Positions 46,418-55,300 of a stretch of 64,000 nt of DNA are shown here, piece by piece. The notes beneath the pieces were generated by a model. It searched no databases and was not told the origin of the DNA. It saw only the letters and a list, made by a program, of their open reading frames with translations. Source of the DNA: Streptomyces sp. I6 (GTDB taxonomy: Bacteria > Actinomycetota > Actinomycetes > Streptomycetales > Streptomycetaceae). Within the stretch, counting starts at the first letter, position 1; the number at the start of each line of letters is the position of its first letter. The DNA is taken from positions 2,943,501 through 3,007,500 of the forward strand of contig RHDP01000001.1 in the NCBI GenBank assembly GCA_003725745.1. Direction: 5' to 3'. Both the position numbers and the translations under genes were made by a program.

Positions 46418-47900
46418 CTTCAGTTCTAGCGGTCGTTGCAACACTGCCTGGCTCAGGTGGTGAGTAGATCACGTAGACGCTCGGCTGGCGTATCCCAGTC
46501 GAGCGTCTTGCGTGGGCGGCCGTTGAGTTCCTGAGCGACGTGTTCGAGGTCCTCGGGGCTGTGCAGGCTCAGGTCGGTGCCCTTTGGGAAGTACTGGCGC
46601 AGCAGACCGTTGGTATTTTCATTCGAGCCGCGCTGCCAGGGCGAGGCGGGATCGCAGAAGTAGACCGGCATCCCGGTCGCCATGGTGAACTGCTTGTGCC
46701 GTGCCATCTCGCAGCCCTGGTCCCAGGTGAGCGAGCCCCGCAGGTGCGGGGCAGGGTCTGGACGGTGCGGACCAGGCCGTCCCGGACGGCTGCGGCGTCG
46801 TGAGAGCTGCCCGGCAGGTGGACCAGCATGGTGTAGCGGGTGGTCCGCTCGACCAGAGTCGCGATGGCGGACCGGCCGTGTGCGCCGACGATGAGATCGC
46901 CTTCCCAGTGGCCGGGCACCGCCCTGTCCTCGACCTCTGCGGGACGGCTGCTGATCATCACCATCGGGTCGTTGAACCGAGAGGTCCGGCGGCTCGGGTC
47001 ACGTCGCGGCTTGCGGCGCGTGCGACCGGTGCGGACGGCCGCCTGGACTTCCCGCTTCAGACCGCCTCTGGCCTGCAAATACAGCGCCTGATAGATCGTC
47101 TCCACGCTCACCCGCATGTCTTGGTCGTCGGGATGGCTCTTGGTCAGAGCGTGGCAGATCTGTTCCGGAGACCACCGTCGGCGCAGGCCGTCCTGGACGA
47201 AGTTGCGCAACGGGCTCTCGCCCACCAGCTTGCGGCCCTTCGGCCGGGGCCTGCGCGCGGCAGCGACCCTGTGGGCCGCGTAGGGGTGGTAGCCGGCAGG
47301 CCCCGTGTTGTTCCGCAGCTCACGCGAGATGGTGCTGGCCGGGCGCCCCAGGGCCCGCCCGATGGCCCGCAGCGACTGGCCGGCGGCACGGAGGTCGCGT
47401 ATCTGCTCCCGCTCCGAGAGCGTCAGGAATCGCGGGTGCAGCTTCTTCTCAAGGGACTTGAGACTCACCGGCCTCACCGGTGCCTTCATGATCACACCGG
47501 ACATCGTGACGGTTCCCGTCGTGTAGTTCACACGTCGACCGTCGGGGTAGACCCGCGAGTTCCCGGTCCTCCGGACGCCATTGTCCCAGTCCTTGGCCGT
47601 GCGCGGATTCACCCCCGCCCGCTGGGCGGCCTCCCGGCGGGAAACACCCTGGCCCCGCAGCTTCTCGTACTCCTCGCGCCGCGGGTGCCCCAGGTGCCCC
47701 GTAGCCATGCCGGCCTTGCGAGCCAGGGTGAACGCAGTGTTCAGGTTCAGCCCCAGCTCACGGGCCACGGGAGACACACTTCCCACGGCGTCCAGCCGCT
47801 CAAGGAAATGCTTCTTCAACGCTGGATCAAGCCTCTTACCGCCCACGGTCCTCGCAACTCCCATTGATCATGAGTGTTGCGAGGACTGCTAGAACCCAAG
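46418..47900 (-). mobile_element. IS30-family insertion sequence, copy 2 (1483 bp, opposite orientation)
   Basis: Same element as at 37779-39262 but inverted and one base shorter. The ends are identical to those of copy 1, and a direct repeat AGC flanks it (46415-46417 and 47901-47903), so it arrived by its own transposition. It sits in the loop of a terminator hairpin between csp and the moaD-like gene. Sequence differences seen from copy 1 are one C in a C-run and one Ser-to-Leu change, which points to very recent transposition. Confidence 0.92.
46453..47864 (-). pseudogene. IS30-family transposase, frameshifted copy
   Basis: Identical to the intact transposase at 37815-39227 up to residue about 372 ([10 protein letters not shown]), except for SPLRNF in place of SPSRNF. 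There the run of five C in copy 1 (CCCTGCCCCCGCACC) is four here, and the original frame is left; the correct C-terminal part from [17 protein letters not shown] to the stop continues in another frame. The first catalytic Asp is kept, the second Asp and the Glu are lost if the deletion is real. Confidence 0.88.
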
Positions 47901-47939
47901 AGCTTGCGGAGGGGCTCTTCTGCTGACTCTGCGTGGCGA

Positions 47940-48215
47940 TCAGCCGCCGGCCACCGCAGGGATGATCGACACGCCGGCGCCGTCCGGGGTCGACGTCTCC
48001 AGGCCCTGCTCGAAGCGCACGTCGTCGTCGTTGACGTACACGTTCACGAAGCGACGGAGCCTGCCCTGGTCGTCCAGGACCCGGGCCGCGATACCCGTGT
48101 GGTTCTTCTCCAGGTCGGCGATGACCTCGGCGAGGGTTGCGCCCTCGGCCGGGACCTCGGCCTGCCCGCCGGTGTAGGTGCGGAGGATGGTGGGGATGCG
48201 GACGTTGACGCTCAT
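47940..48215 (-). CDS. MoaD/ThiS-family sulfur carrier protein
   Basis: A 91-residue ubiquitin-fold protein ending in Gly-Gly (IPAVAGG), the residue that becomes a thiocarboxylate. It contains VNVYVNDDDVRFEQGLETST, typical of the CysO/MoaD group. Its ATG overlaps the TGA of thrC by four bases, so it is made by coupling with threonine synthase. A role as sulfur donor for cysteine or homocysteine synthesis (CysO-like) fits that neighbour and the upstream SAM riboswitch, but is inferred. Confidence 0.87.
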   Translation of the reverse strand: MSVNVRIPTILRTYTGGQAEVPAEGATLAEVIADLEKNHTGIAARVLDDQGRLRRFVNVYVNDDDVRFEQGLETSTPDGAGVSIIPAVAGG

Positions 48216-49504
48216 GCGAGGCCAGCCTCTCGGAAGGAGTCCAGGTTGGGGCGGATGACTGCGGACATACCCGTGGTCGGGGCCACCGCGTCGAGGGTCT
48301 TGAGGCCGTCACCCGTGTTGACGACCACCGTGGTGAGGGCCGGGTCGATCACCCCGGCCTCGATCAGCTTCTTCGCCACGCCGAGGGTCGTGCCGCCCGC
48401 GGTCTCGGTGAAGATGCCCTCGGTGCGGGCCAGCAGCTTGATCGCGTCCACGATCTCCTCGTCGGTGACGTCCTCCACCGCGCCGCCGGTGCGCCGGCAG
48501 ATGTCCAGCACATAGGGGCCGTCCGCCGGGTTGCCGATCGCCAGGGACTTGGCGATCGTGTCCGGCTTCTGCGGCCTGACCACGTCGTGGCCGGCCTTGA
48601 AGGCCGCGGACACGGGGGAGCAGCCCTCGGCCTGGGCGCCGAAGATCCGGTAGGGCCGGTCCTCCACCAGGCCCAGCTTGATCAGCTCCTGGAGCCCCTT
48701 GTCGATCTTGGTGAGCTGGGAGCCGGAGGCGATGGGGATGACGATCTGGTCCGGCAGCCGCCAGCCGAGCTGCTCGCAGATCTCGTACGCCAGCGTCTTG
48801 GAACCCTCGGCGTAGTACGGACGGAGATTGACGTTGACGAAGCCCCACCCCTCGCCCGCCGGGTCGCCGATGAGTTCGGAGCAGAAGCGGTTGACGTCGT
48901 CGTAGTTGCCCTCGATACCGACCAGCTCGCCACCGTAGACGGCGGCCATCACGACCTTGCCCTGCTCCAGGTCGTGCGGGATGAACACGCAGGAACGGAA
49001 GCCGGCGCGGGCGGCCGCGGCGCCGACCGCGCCGGCCAGGTTGCCCGTGGAGGAGCAGGAGAGCGTCGTGAAGCCGAAGGCGCGGGCGGCCTCGATCGCC
49101 TGGGCCACGACCCGGTCCTTGAAGGAGTGGGTGGGGTTGCCTGAGTCGTCCTTGACCCAGAGCCCGCCGGTGACGCCCAGCTCACGGGCGAGGTTGTCGG
49201 CCTGGACGAGCTTGGTGAAGCCCGGGTTCAGATTCGGCTTGCCCGCCACGTCCGCGGGCACGGGCAGCAGCGGCGCGTAGCGCCAGATGTTGTCCGGACC
49301 GCTCTCGATCCGCTTGCGCAGTTCCTCGGGGTCGCCGCTCGGCAGGTCGTACGCGACCTCGAGCGGCCCGAAACACGCCTCACAGGCGAAGATCGGACCG
49401 AGGGCGAAACGCTCACCGCATTCGCGGCAGGAGAGCCCGGAGGCGGGACCCAGGTCGACGGTGTCGGCAGAATCGGAAGTGGTGGCGACAGTCTGCACAG
49501 CCAT
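48212..49504 (-). CDS. thrC: Threonine synthase
   Basis: A 430-residue PLP enzyme converting O-phosphohomoserine to threonine. An N-terminal zinc ribbon (CRECGERF ... CEACFGP) precedes the PLP domain, whose Schiff-base Lys lies in NPTHSFKDRVVAQA and whose phosphate-binding loop is SCSSTGNLAGAVGAAA. The ATG at 49504 (MAVQTVATTSDSAD) matches homologues; an in-frame ATG at 49528 lies inside the riboswitch and is not preferred. Control by SAM through the riboswitch makes sense because O-phosphohomoserine is at the threonine/methionine branch. First gene of an operon with the MoaD-like gene. Confidence 0.94.
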   Translation of the reverse strand: MAVQTVATTSDSADTVDLGPASGLSCRECGERFALGPIFACEACFGPLEVAYDLPSGDPEELRKRIESGPDNIWRYAPLLPVPADVAGKPNLNPGFTKLVQADNLARELGVTGGLWVKDDSGNPTHSFKDRVVAQAIEAARAFGFTTLSCSSTGNLAGAVGAAAARAGFRSCVFIPHDLEQGKVVMAAVYGGELVGIEGNYDDVNRFCSELIGDPAGEGWGFVNVNLRPYYAEGSKTLAYEICEQLGWRLPDQIVIPIASGSQLTKIDKGLQELIKLGLVEDRPYRIFGAQAEGCSPVSAAFKAGHDVVRPQKPDTIAKSLAIGNPADGPYVLDICRRTGGAVEDVTDEEIVDAIKLLARTEGIFTETAGGTTLGVAKKLIEAGVIDPALTTVVVNTGDGLKTLDAVAPTTGMSAVIRPNLDSFREAGLA

Positions 49505-49523
49505 GGAGGCGAGGCCCTTTCTC

Positions 49524-49666
49524 CTCATCTTCCCCGCGGCGCACCTCGCCGCGAGACGGAATTGGCACCTTCCCTAGCCGTGAGCCTCGGCCGCGACGCG
49601 CGACGAGATCGGCTGGAGGGTTGCCGGGGCTTCAACGGGCCGTGTCCCTCTGCCCCTCTGGATGAG
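49524..49666 (-). ncRNA. SAM-I (S-box) riboswitch in the thrC leader
   Basis: On the minus strand the leader has the S-box parts in order: P1 strand CTCATC (complement of 49661-49666), CAGAGGGGCAGAGGGACA, the conserved GGCCCGTTGAAGCCC and CCCGGCAACC, then after a variable stem GGTGCCAATTCCGTC, and the closing P1 strand GATGAG (complement of 49524-49529). The closing P1 strand runs straight into GAGGAGAAAGGG, the likely ribosome-binding region of thrC, so control is probably at translation, by P1 formation masking or freeing this site. Ligand assignment rests on the conserved core. Confidence 0.88.
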
Positions 49667-49786
49667 CGGTATTCGATTGTGTCCGCGTGGCGACCCCGAC
49701 ATGCATCGGCGGTCCGCGTTGTTCAAGACTGTAACCGAACCCCCGGACGCTTGAGACGGCCGTCCGATCCGCGAGATGGAGATCAC

Positions 49787-50746
49787 GTGCTGGAAGAGGT
49801 GGAGCGCTGGCTGGCCCGGCGGTCCTGGTCGGTGGCCGACCGCCCACTGGACCGGCTGCTGTCCGCCAAGCAGGACACCACGGTCAGCGTGGTGCTCCCC
49901 GCGCTGAACGAGGAGGCGACGGTCGGCGAGATCGTCACCGTGATCCGGTGCGCACTGATGACCGACGCGGTGCCGCTCGTCGACGAGCTGGTCGTCGTCG
50001 ACTCGGGGTCGACGGACCGCACCGCCGAGGTGGCGGCCCGGGCCGGCGCCCGGGTGGTGCACCGGGACGCCGTACTCCCGCGCGTCCCGGCCGTGCCCGG
50101 CAAGGGCGAGGTGCTGTGGCGCTCCCTGCTGGCGACCACCGGCGACATCGTCTGCTTCGTGGACGCCGACCTGAAGGATTTCTCCGCCGGCTTCGTCTCC
50201 GGGATCGTCGGCCCGCTGCTCACCGACCCCGAGGTGCAGTTCGTCAAGGCGATGTACGACCGGCCGCTCGGCGACACGCCCGGCCAGGGCGGCAGGGTGA
50301 CCGAACTGGTGGCGCGGCCGCTGCTCAATCTGCACTGGCCGCAGCTCGCGGGGTTCGTCCAGCCGCTCGGCGGGGAGTACGCGGCGCGGCGCTCGCTGCT
50401 GGAGCGGCTGCCGTTCCCGGTCGGCTACGGGGTGGAGCTGGGCCTGCTGGTGGACGCGCTGCACACGGTGGGTCTGGACGCGCTGGCGCAGGTGGACGTG
50501 GGTGTACGGCTGCACCGCCACCAGGACGGCCAGGCGCTGGGCCGGATGGCGGCGGCGATCTACCGCACCGCCCAACTGCGCCTCTCGCGCGGGCACCTGG
50601 TCCGCCCGGCGCTGACCCAGTTCGAGCGCGCCGAGGACGGGTTCGTCCCGCGGACGCACGCGGTGGACACGGAGGAGCGGCCACCGATGGGGGACGTCCC
50701 CGAGTACGCGGCCCGGGCGGGACGGCGCAACACGGGCGCGGCGTAA
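49787..50746 (+). CDS. gpgS: Glucosyl-3-phosphoglycerate synthase
   Basis: A 319-residue family-81 glycosyltransferase that transfers glucose from NDP-glucose to 3-phosphoglycerate, the first step to glucosylglycerate and, in some actinobacteria, methylglucose polysaccharides. The nucleotide-binding opening is SVVLPALNEEATVGEIVTVI, the metal motif is DADLKDFS, and VQPLGGEYAARRSLLERLPF and HRHQDGQALGRM are conserved. The GTG at 49787 is preceded by GGAGA and starts VLEEVERWLARRSW. It diverges from thrC. Confidence 0.88.
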   Translation: MLEEVERWLARRSWSVADRPLDRLLSAKQDTTVSVVLPALNEEATVGEIVTVIRCALMTDAVPLVDELVVVDSGSTDRTAEVAARAGARVVHRDAVLPRVPAVPGKGEVLWRSLLATTGDIVCFVDADLKDFSAGFVSGIVGPLLTDPEVQFVKAMYDRPLGDTPGQGGRVTELVARPLLNLHWPQLAGFVQPLGGEYAARRSLLERLPFPVGYGVELGLLVDALHTVGLDALAQVDVGVRLHRHQDGQALGRMAAAIYRTAQLRLSRGHLVRPALTQFERAEDGFVPRTHAVDTEERPPMGDVPEYAARAGRRNTGAA

Positions 50747-50784
50747 CACGGCCCAGCCGGGATGATTGCCTACATTTCGGACTT

Positions 50785-51777
50785 ATGGGCAATGTGAGAT
50801 CACAGGGCGCACGGGTCTCCCGTCCGGATCGGGCCGTGCCCGGCCGGGACCGGACGAGGGGCAGCGGACGCAGCAGAGGCAATCGGCCCCGGCTCCTCGG
50901 GGCCCTGGCGGTCGCCGCGGGTACCGCGGCCGCCACGACGGGCTTCGCGCCGGCGGCTCCCGCCCTGTCGGCGCCGGCCCCCGATCTGGAGGTCACCAAG
51001 ACGGCGTCGGCGCAGAGGGTCGCCCGCGGGGACACCCTCACCTTCACCATCAGGGCGACCAACAACGGCGAGCGGGACCTCCCCGACGTGCGCTTCACCG
51101 ACGACCTCGGCGGCACCCTCGACGACGCCGTCTACGACCTCAACGCCCGGGCCAGCCGCGGCCGGGTCGCGTACGAGGAGCCCGTGCTCTCGTACTCGGG
51201 TGCCCTCCCGGCCGGGATGTCGGCGACCGTCACCTACTCGGTCACCGTCGGCGGCGAGGACGGCGGCGACGGCGGCGACGGCCGGCTCGGCGGCGGCCTG
51301 GAGGTCCAGTCCCCGCGGTCCAACTGCGCGGCCGGCACCAGGGACGCCCGGTGCTCGGCGGCCCCGGTGGCCGAGGAGATCGGGGAGCTCGGAGCCCCCC
51401 GGACCGGCTTCGGCGACGAGGAGAGCCACGACCACAGCCTCGAACAGGGCCACCAGGACGGCCGGGACGAGCCGGCCGCGGAGGACGCCGACGGGGAGGG
51501 CGCCGACGGGGGAAGCGCCGACAGCGAGGACGCCGACAAGGACGACGCCGGCAGGGCGGCACCGGGCGTACCGCCCGCCCCCGGCGCCCCCGGCAGCGCG
51601 GCGGGCACCGGGCACGCCGGTGCCCCGGGCCACGACGGCGGGGAGGGGGCCGCCGGCCAGATCGCCGCGGCAGGCCACGACAGCGAGCGGCTCTGGCTGC
51701 TGGGCGGGATGGCCCTGGCGCTCTCGGCCGCCGGCGCGATCGCACTCGCGGCGACGCGCGACCGGCGGAACCACTGA
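50785..51777 (+). CDS. DUF11-domain surface protein with C-terminal membrane anchor
   Basis: A 330-residue exported protein: basic N-terminal 35 residues, a signal-type hydrophobic stretch (LLGALAVAAGTAAATTGFAP), a DUF11 repeat domain at about 70-155 (DLEVTKTASAQRVARGDTLT), a Cys pair (SNCAAGTRDARCSAA), a long acidic Gly/Asp/Glu-rich linker with GADGGSADSEDADKDDAG, and a C-terminal helix (LWLLGGMALALSAAGAIALA) with TRDRRNH. No LAXTG sortase motif is visible before the helix. Function unknown; probably cell-surface adhesion or wall association. ATG at 50785. Confidence 0.75.
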   Translation: MGNVRSQGARVSRPDRAVPGRDRTRGSGRSRGNRPRLLGALAVAAGTAAATTGFAPAAPALSAPAPDLEVTKTASAQRVARGDTLTFTIRATNNGERDLPDVRFTDDLGGTLDDAVYDLNARASRGRVAYEEPVLSYSGALPAGMSATVTYSVTVGGEDGGDGGDGRLGGGLEVQSPRSNCAAGTRDARCSAAPVAEEIGELGAPRTGFGDEESHDHSLEQGHQDGRDEPAAEDADGEGADGGSADSEDADKDDAGRAAPGVPPAPGAPGSAAGTGHAGAPGHDGGEGAAGQIAAAGHDSERLWLLGGMALALSAAGAIALAATRDRRNH

Positions 51778-51880
51778 CCGGGTGAGCGCATGGCCGTCCC
51801 CGGGCCGGGGGCATCCGACCGGTGCGGGGGTCCGGCCTCCGGTGGTCCCGGGCCGTCGCCGGAGCAGGCACCCCAGCCGT

Positions 51881-52160
51881 CCAGGGCCACCGTTCCCTGG
51901 TCCAGGCCGGCGTTCCCTGGCCCGGGCCGGCGTTCCCTGGTCCGAGCCGGCGTTCCCTGGTCCAGGCCGGCGTTCCCTGGTCCAGGCCGGCGTTCCCTGG
52001 CCCGAGCCACCGTTCCCTGGCCCGAGCCGGCGTTCCCTGGCCCGAGCCACCGTTCCCTGGCCCGAGCCGGCGTTCCCTGGCCCGAGCCGGCGTTCCCTGG
52101 CCCGAGCCGGCGTTCCCTGGTCCAGGCCACCGTTCCCTGGTCCAGGCCACCGTTCCCTGG
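51881..52160. repeat. 20-bp tandem repeat, fourteen copies, upstream of otsA
   Basis: Fourteen consecutive, exactly spaced 20-base units of the form YCNNGCCNNCGTTCCCTGG fill 51881-52160. The CGTTCCCTGG half is invariant; the first half varies between CCAGGCC, CCGAGCC and CCGGGCC, and two bases between GG and AC. As 20 is not a multiple of three the array cannot encode a regular protein. Twenty bases is close to two DNA turns, so identical faces of the helix repeat regularly. It is 320 bases upstream of otsA. Confidence 0.92.
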
Positions 52161-52481
52161 CCCGGGCCGCCGGCACGGCAGGCTCCGGGACCACGCCTGC
52201 CGCACTTCCCGGACCGGCAGCCGAGGATCCCGGACCGTGGTCGGGCGGGCGCACGGCAGGCAGGGCGCCGGGGCCGGCACGCGACCGTGCGGGCCCGGCA
52301 CCGAGGCCGGGCCCCGGCGGTCGACGGGCTTCGGCCCGCAGCGACCCCGGTCCGGCGGGTACAGCTGTACAGCGGCACCGCCCCCGGCGGCGCAACGGCA
52401 GAGCGGTCGCGGACCGGCGGTCTCCGGCCACCGTCTCCGGCCGTACGTTTGAGCGGTTCCAGGAAGGGCTAGGTTCGCGAC
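52161..52481. other. Spacer between repeat array and otsA
   Basis: GC-rich, no gene. An AGGAAGGGCTAGG segment about 12 bases before the otsA start may contain its ribosome site. Together with the array the gap between the DUF11 and otsA genes is about 700 bases. Confidence 0.4.
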
Positions 52482-53993
52482 ATGGTCTCTGAGCACGAGC
52501 ACGAGCACGCCGCACGAGTTCTCGTCGCCTCCAACCGGGGCCCCGTCTCCTACGCCTTCCGGGAGGACGGGACGCTCGACGCCAGGCGCGGCGGCGGCGG
52601 GCTGGTGTCCGGGCTGTCGGCCATCGGCCCCGAGGCGGACGCCCTGTGGGTGTGCTCAGCGCTCGGCGACGGGGACCGCGAGGCGGTGCGGCGCGGGATC
52701 GGCGAACCGGGCGTACGGATGCTGGACATCGACGCCGCCGTGCACGCCGACGCGTACAACGGCATCGCGAACTCGGTGCTGTGGTTCGTCCACCACATGC
52801 TGTACCAGACACCGCTGGAGCCCGTCTTCGACGCCGAGTTCCGCCGCCAGTGGGTCGCCTACGAGGCGTACAACCAGGCGTTCGCGCAGGCCCTGGCCGA
52901 GTCGGCGGCCCCGGCCGCGGCCGTGCTGGTCCAGGACTACCACCTCGCGCTCGTGCCGGGCATGCTCCGGGACCTGCGGCCCGATCTGCGCATCGGCCAT
53001 TTCTCGCACACGCCGTGGGCCCCGCCGGAGTACTTCCGGATGCTCCCGGACGACATCGCCGAGCAGCTGCTCCTCGGGATGCTCGGGGCCAACCGGCTGG
53101 GCTTCCTCACCCAGCGCTGGCTCGGCGCGTTCCAGAGCTGCTGCCGCCGGGTGCTGGCCGACCATGACGTGGACCCGCACTGGCCCAAGGACGGACCGCC
53201 GAGCCTCGAGTACCGGCTGCCGGGGCACCGCAGGCGGCGGACCGAGCTCGGGGTGCACGGCCTCGGCGCCGACGCGGACTTCCTGCGGGAGCGCTCGCGG
53301 CGGACCGACGTGGACGAGCGCATGGCCGCGCTGCGCGAGCAGATCGGCGGCGACGACCGGGGCCCGGGCCGGCGGAAGACGATCGTGCGGGTGGACCGCA
53401 CCGAGCTGTCGAAGAACATCGTGCGCGGACTGCTCGCGTACCGCACCCTGCTGGACGAGCACCCGGAGTGGCGCGAGCGGGTCGTGCACATCGCCTTCGC
53501 CTATCCCTCGCGCCAGGACCTCGCCGTCTACCGCGACTACACGGCCGAGGTCTCTCGGGTCGCCGAGGAGATCAACGCCCGGTACGGCACGCCCGGCTGG
53601 ACCCCGGTGCTCCTGCACGTCAAGGACGACTTCGCCCGCTCCCTGGCGGCCTACCGGATGGCGGACGTCGCCCTGGTGAACCCCATCCGCGACGGGATGA
53701 ACCTCGTCGCCAAGGAGATCCCGGTCGTCTCGGAGGCCGGCTGCGCGCTGGTGCTGTCGCGCGAGGCGGGGGCGTACGCGGAACTCGGCGACGACGCGCT
53801 GGTGGTGAACCCGTACGACGTGTCCGGCACGGCCGACGCCCTCCACCGGGCGCTGTCCATGCCGGACGCCGAGCGTGCGGAGCGCGGCAAGCGCCTGGCG
53901 GCCGCGGCGACCGCGCTGCCGCCGCAGAAGTGGTTCCTGGACCAGCTGCACGCGCTGGAGGCGCTGGACGAGGGCGTCACGGAGGCGGGCTGA
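52482..53993 (+). CDS. otsA: Trehalose-6-phosphate synthase
   Basis: A 503-residue family-20 retaining glycosyltransferase making trehalose-6-phosphate from UDP/GDP-glucose and glucose-6-phosphate. Sugar-phosphate binding is marked by SNRGPVSYAF and RGGGGLVSGLSA, the central VLVQDYHLALVPGMLRD, the RVDRTELSKNIVRGL segment, and the NDP-sugar loop NPIRDGMNLVAKE. A short insertion (HWPKDGPPSLEYRLPGHRRR) near residue 230 is unusual. Convergent with otsB, its pathway partner, which lies 135 bases away on the other strand, so the two are not an operon. Confidence 0.92.
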   Translation: MVSEHEHEHAARVLVASNRGPVSYAFREDGTLDARRGGGGLVSGLSAIGPEADALWVCSALGDGDREAVRRGIGEPGVRMLDIDAAVHADAYNGIANSVLWFVHHMLYQTPLEPVFDAEFRRQWVAYEAYNQAFAQALAESAAPAAAVLVQDYHLALVPGMLRDLRPDLRIGHFSHTPWAPPEYFRMLPDDIAEQLLLGMLGANRLGFLTQRWLGAFQSCCRRVLADHDVDPHWPKDGPPSLEYRLPGHRRRRTELGVHGLGADADFLRERSRRTDVDERMAALREQIGGDDRGPGRRKTIVRVDRTELSKNIVRGLLAYRTLLDEHPEWRERVVHIAFAYPSRQDLAVYRDYTAEVSRVAEEINARYGTPGWTPVLLHVKDDFARSLAAYRMADVALVNPIRDGMNLVAKEIPVVSEAGCALVLSREAGAYAELGDDALVVNPYDVSGTADALHRALSMPDAERAERGKRLAAAATALPPQKWFLDQLHALEALDEGVTEAG

Positions 53994-54128
53994 CACGGTC
54001 CGGGCCCGGACCGGGCCCCAGAGGGGCGGCGCGTCGCAACAGCCTTGACCGCGACCGCGACCGCAACCGCCGCAACCGCCGCAACCGTGGTACCGGGAAT
54101 CCATGGCCGCGGCAGCCGTGGACGGACC

Positions 54129-54980
54129 TCAGACGCGGTGCTCGATGCGGTCCGCCAGGCCGGAGAGGAAGGCCACGACGGCGGCGGGGCCGGGCAACGG
54201 GAGGTCGGCACGCTCGGCGAGTTCGGGCACCTCGCCGCCGCTGCAGAGGAGCAGTCCGGGCACCCCGTCCGAGCGGAGCTTGTCCACGGCGGCGAAGGCG
54301 GCCAGATCACCGAGGTCGTCGCCCGCGTAGACGACCGCGGAGGCGTTCACCTCGCGGACGTACTCGGCGAGCGCGATGCCCTTGTCGACGCCCGGCGGGC
54401 GCACCTCGAGAACGAGGCGGCCCGGCTCGACGATCAGCCCGTGACGCGCGGCCAGCTCGGCGATCGGCTCGCGCAGCGCATCGAAAGCGGACTGCGGGTC
54501 CTCGGCACGGCGGGTGTGCACGGCGACCGCGCGGCCCTTCTCCTCGATCCACGTGCCACGCCAGACGCCCATCGAGTCGAGGAGGCCGGGCAGCTCGGCC
54601 CGTACCGCGGCGACGCCGGGGTGCTCGGGCTGGGCCTGGACGTTGCCGCTGACGGCGTCCCACCGCTCCGCCCCGTAGTGCCCGAGGACGACGAGGTGCT
54701 CCAGCCCTTCGACACCGGCGAACCCGCCGTACCGGACGGCGACCCCGGCCGGCCTGCCGGTCACCACGACGACGGCCCGCACCTGCGGCGCGAGCCGGGC
54801 CAGTGCGGGAACCGTCGCGGGGTGCGCCCTCGCCTGCTCGGGGTCCGGGACGATCTCCGCGAGCGTCCCGTCGAAGTCCAGCGCGACCACACTCCCCGAC
54901 GGCCGTTCGAGAACCGCGGCGAGCCCCTCACGGCCGGCGGCGGTGGTCGGTTCCGGCAGTGCGTGCGAGTAGCTGCCCAT
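54129..54980 (-). CDS. otsB: Trehalose-6-phosphate phosphatase
   Basis: A 283-residue HAD phosphatase releasing trehalose. The catalytic motif is ALDFDGTLAEIVPDPE (nucleophile Asp near residue 35), motif II is VVVVTGRPAGV, the cap contains WIEEKGRAVAVHTRR and LEVRPPGVDKGIAL, and motif IV is YAGDDLGDLAAFAAV. All residues expected for activity are present. The ATG at 54980 starts MGSYSHALPEPTT. A DUF3263 gene lies 62 bases upstream in the same direction. Confidence 0.92.
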   Translation of the reverse strand: MGSYSHALPEPTTAAGREGLAAVLERPSGSVVALDFDGTLAEIVPDPEQARAHPATVPALARLAPQVRAVVVVTGRPAGVAVRYGGFAGVEGLEHLVVLGHYGAERWDAVSGNVQAQPEHPGVAAVRAELPGLLDSMGVWRGTWIEEKGRAVAVHTRRAEDPQSAFDALREPIAELAARHGLIVEPGRLVLEVRPPGVDKGIALAEYVREVNASAVVYAGDDLGDLAAFAAVDKLRSDGVPGLLLCSGGEVPELAERADLPLPGPAAVVAFLSGLADRIEHRV

Positions 54981-55042
54981 GTCCCGACCCTATCGACGCG
55001 GGCCCCGCTCAGCTACGGCGCGCGGCGACCTGCCCCGGCGCG

Positions 55043-55300
55043 TCACCGGAGCGACCGCTGCGTTTCCCTGACGCGCCGCAGACGGTTCACCGTCACGGGG
55101 TCGTGGGCGAGCGCGCGCGGGTCGTCCAGGAGCGCGTTGAGGAGTTGGTAGTAGCGGGTGGGGGAGATACCGAGATCCTCCCGTATCGCCCGTTCCTTGG
55201 CACCGGGCCCGGCCCACGACGCCCGCTCGAAGGCGAGCACGGCACGGTCGCGCCCGGAGAGGTCGTCGAGGTCGTCGAGGTGGTCGAGGCCGTCGGTCAT
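55043..55300 (-). CDS. DUF3263 small helix-turn-helix protein
   Basis: An 85-residue protein of the actinobacterial DUF3263 family: an acidic start (DGLDHLDDLDDLSGRD), then FERASWAGPGAKERAIREDL and GISPTRYYQLLNALLDDPRA, a helix-turn-helix-like core, and LRRVRETQRSLR. It is a putative small DNA-binding protein. TATGTT lies six bases before the ATG at 55300 and no ribosome site is seen, so a leaderless transcript is likely. Adjacent to otsB, same strand. Confidence 0.85.
   Translation of the reverse strand: MTDGLDHLDDLDDLSGRDRAVLAFERASWAGPGAKERAIREDLGISPTRYYQLLNALLDDPRALAHDPVTVNRLRRVRETQRSLR

Larger units (their letters stand above)
46402..47914 (-). terminator. Terminator of the thrC-moaD operon split by the IS30 insertion
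   Basis: If the IS and one AGC are removed, the flanks join to CCCCTCCGCA-GAGCT-TGCGGAGGGG, a 10-bp perfect stem with a 5-base loop, 26 bases past the moaD-like stop at 47940. Read on the minus strand it is followed by GCGTTTCT. The IS entered precisely in the loop, so the two stem arms (46402-46413 and 47904-47914) are now 1.5 kb apart. Confidence 0.65.

Noticed and set aside
51881-52160. CRISPR array
   Set aside because: Units are directly adjacent without spacers of unique sequence, and no cas genes are present; it is a simple tandem array. The same holds for the other repeats in the window.
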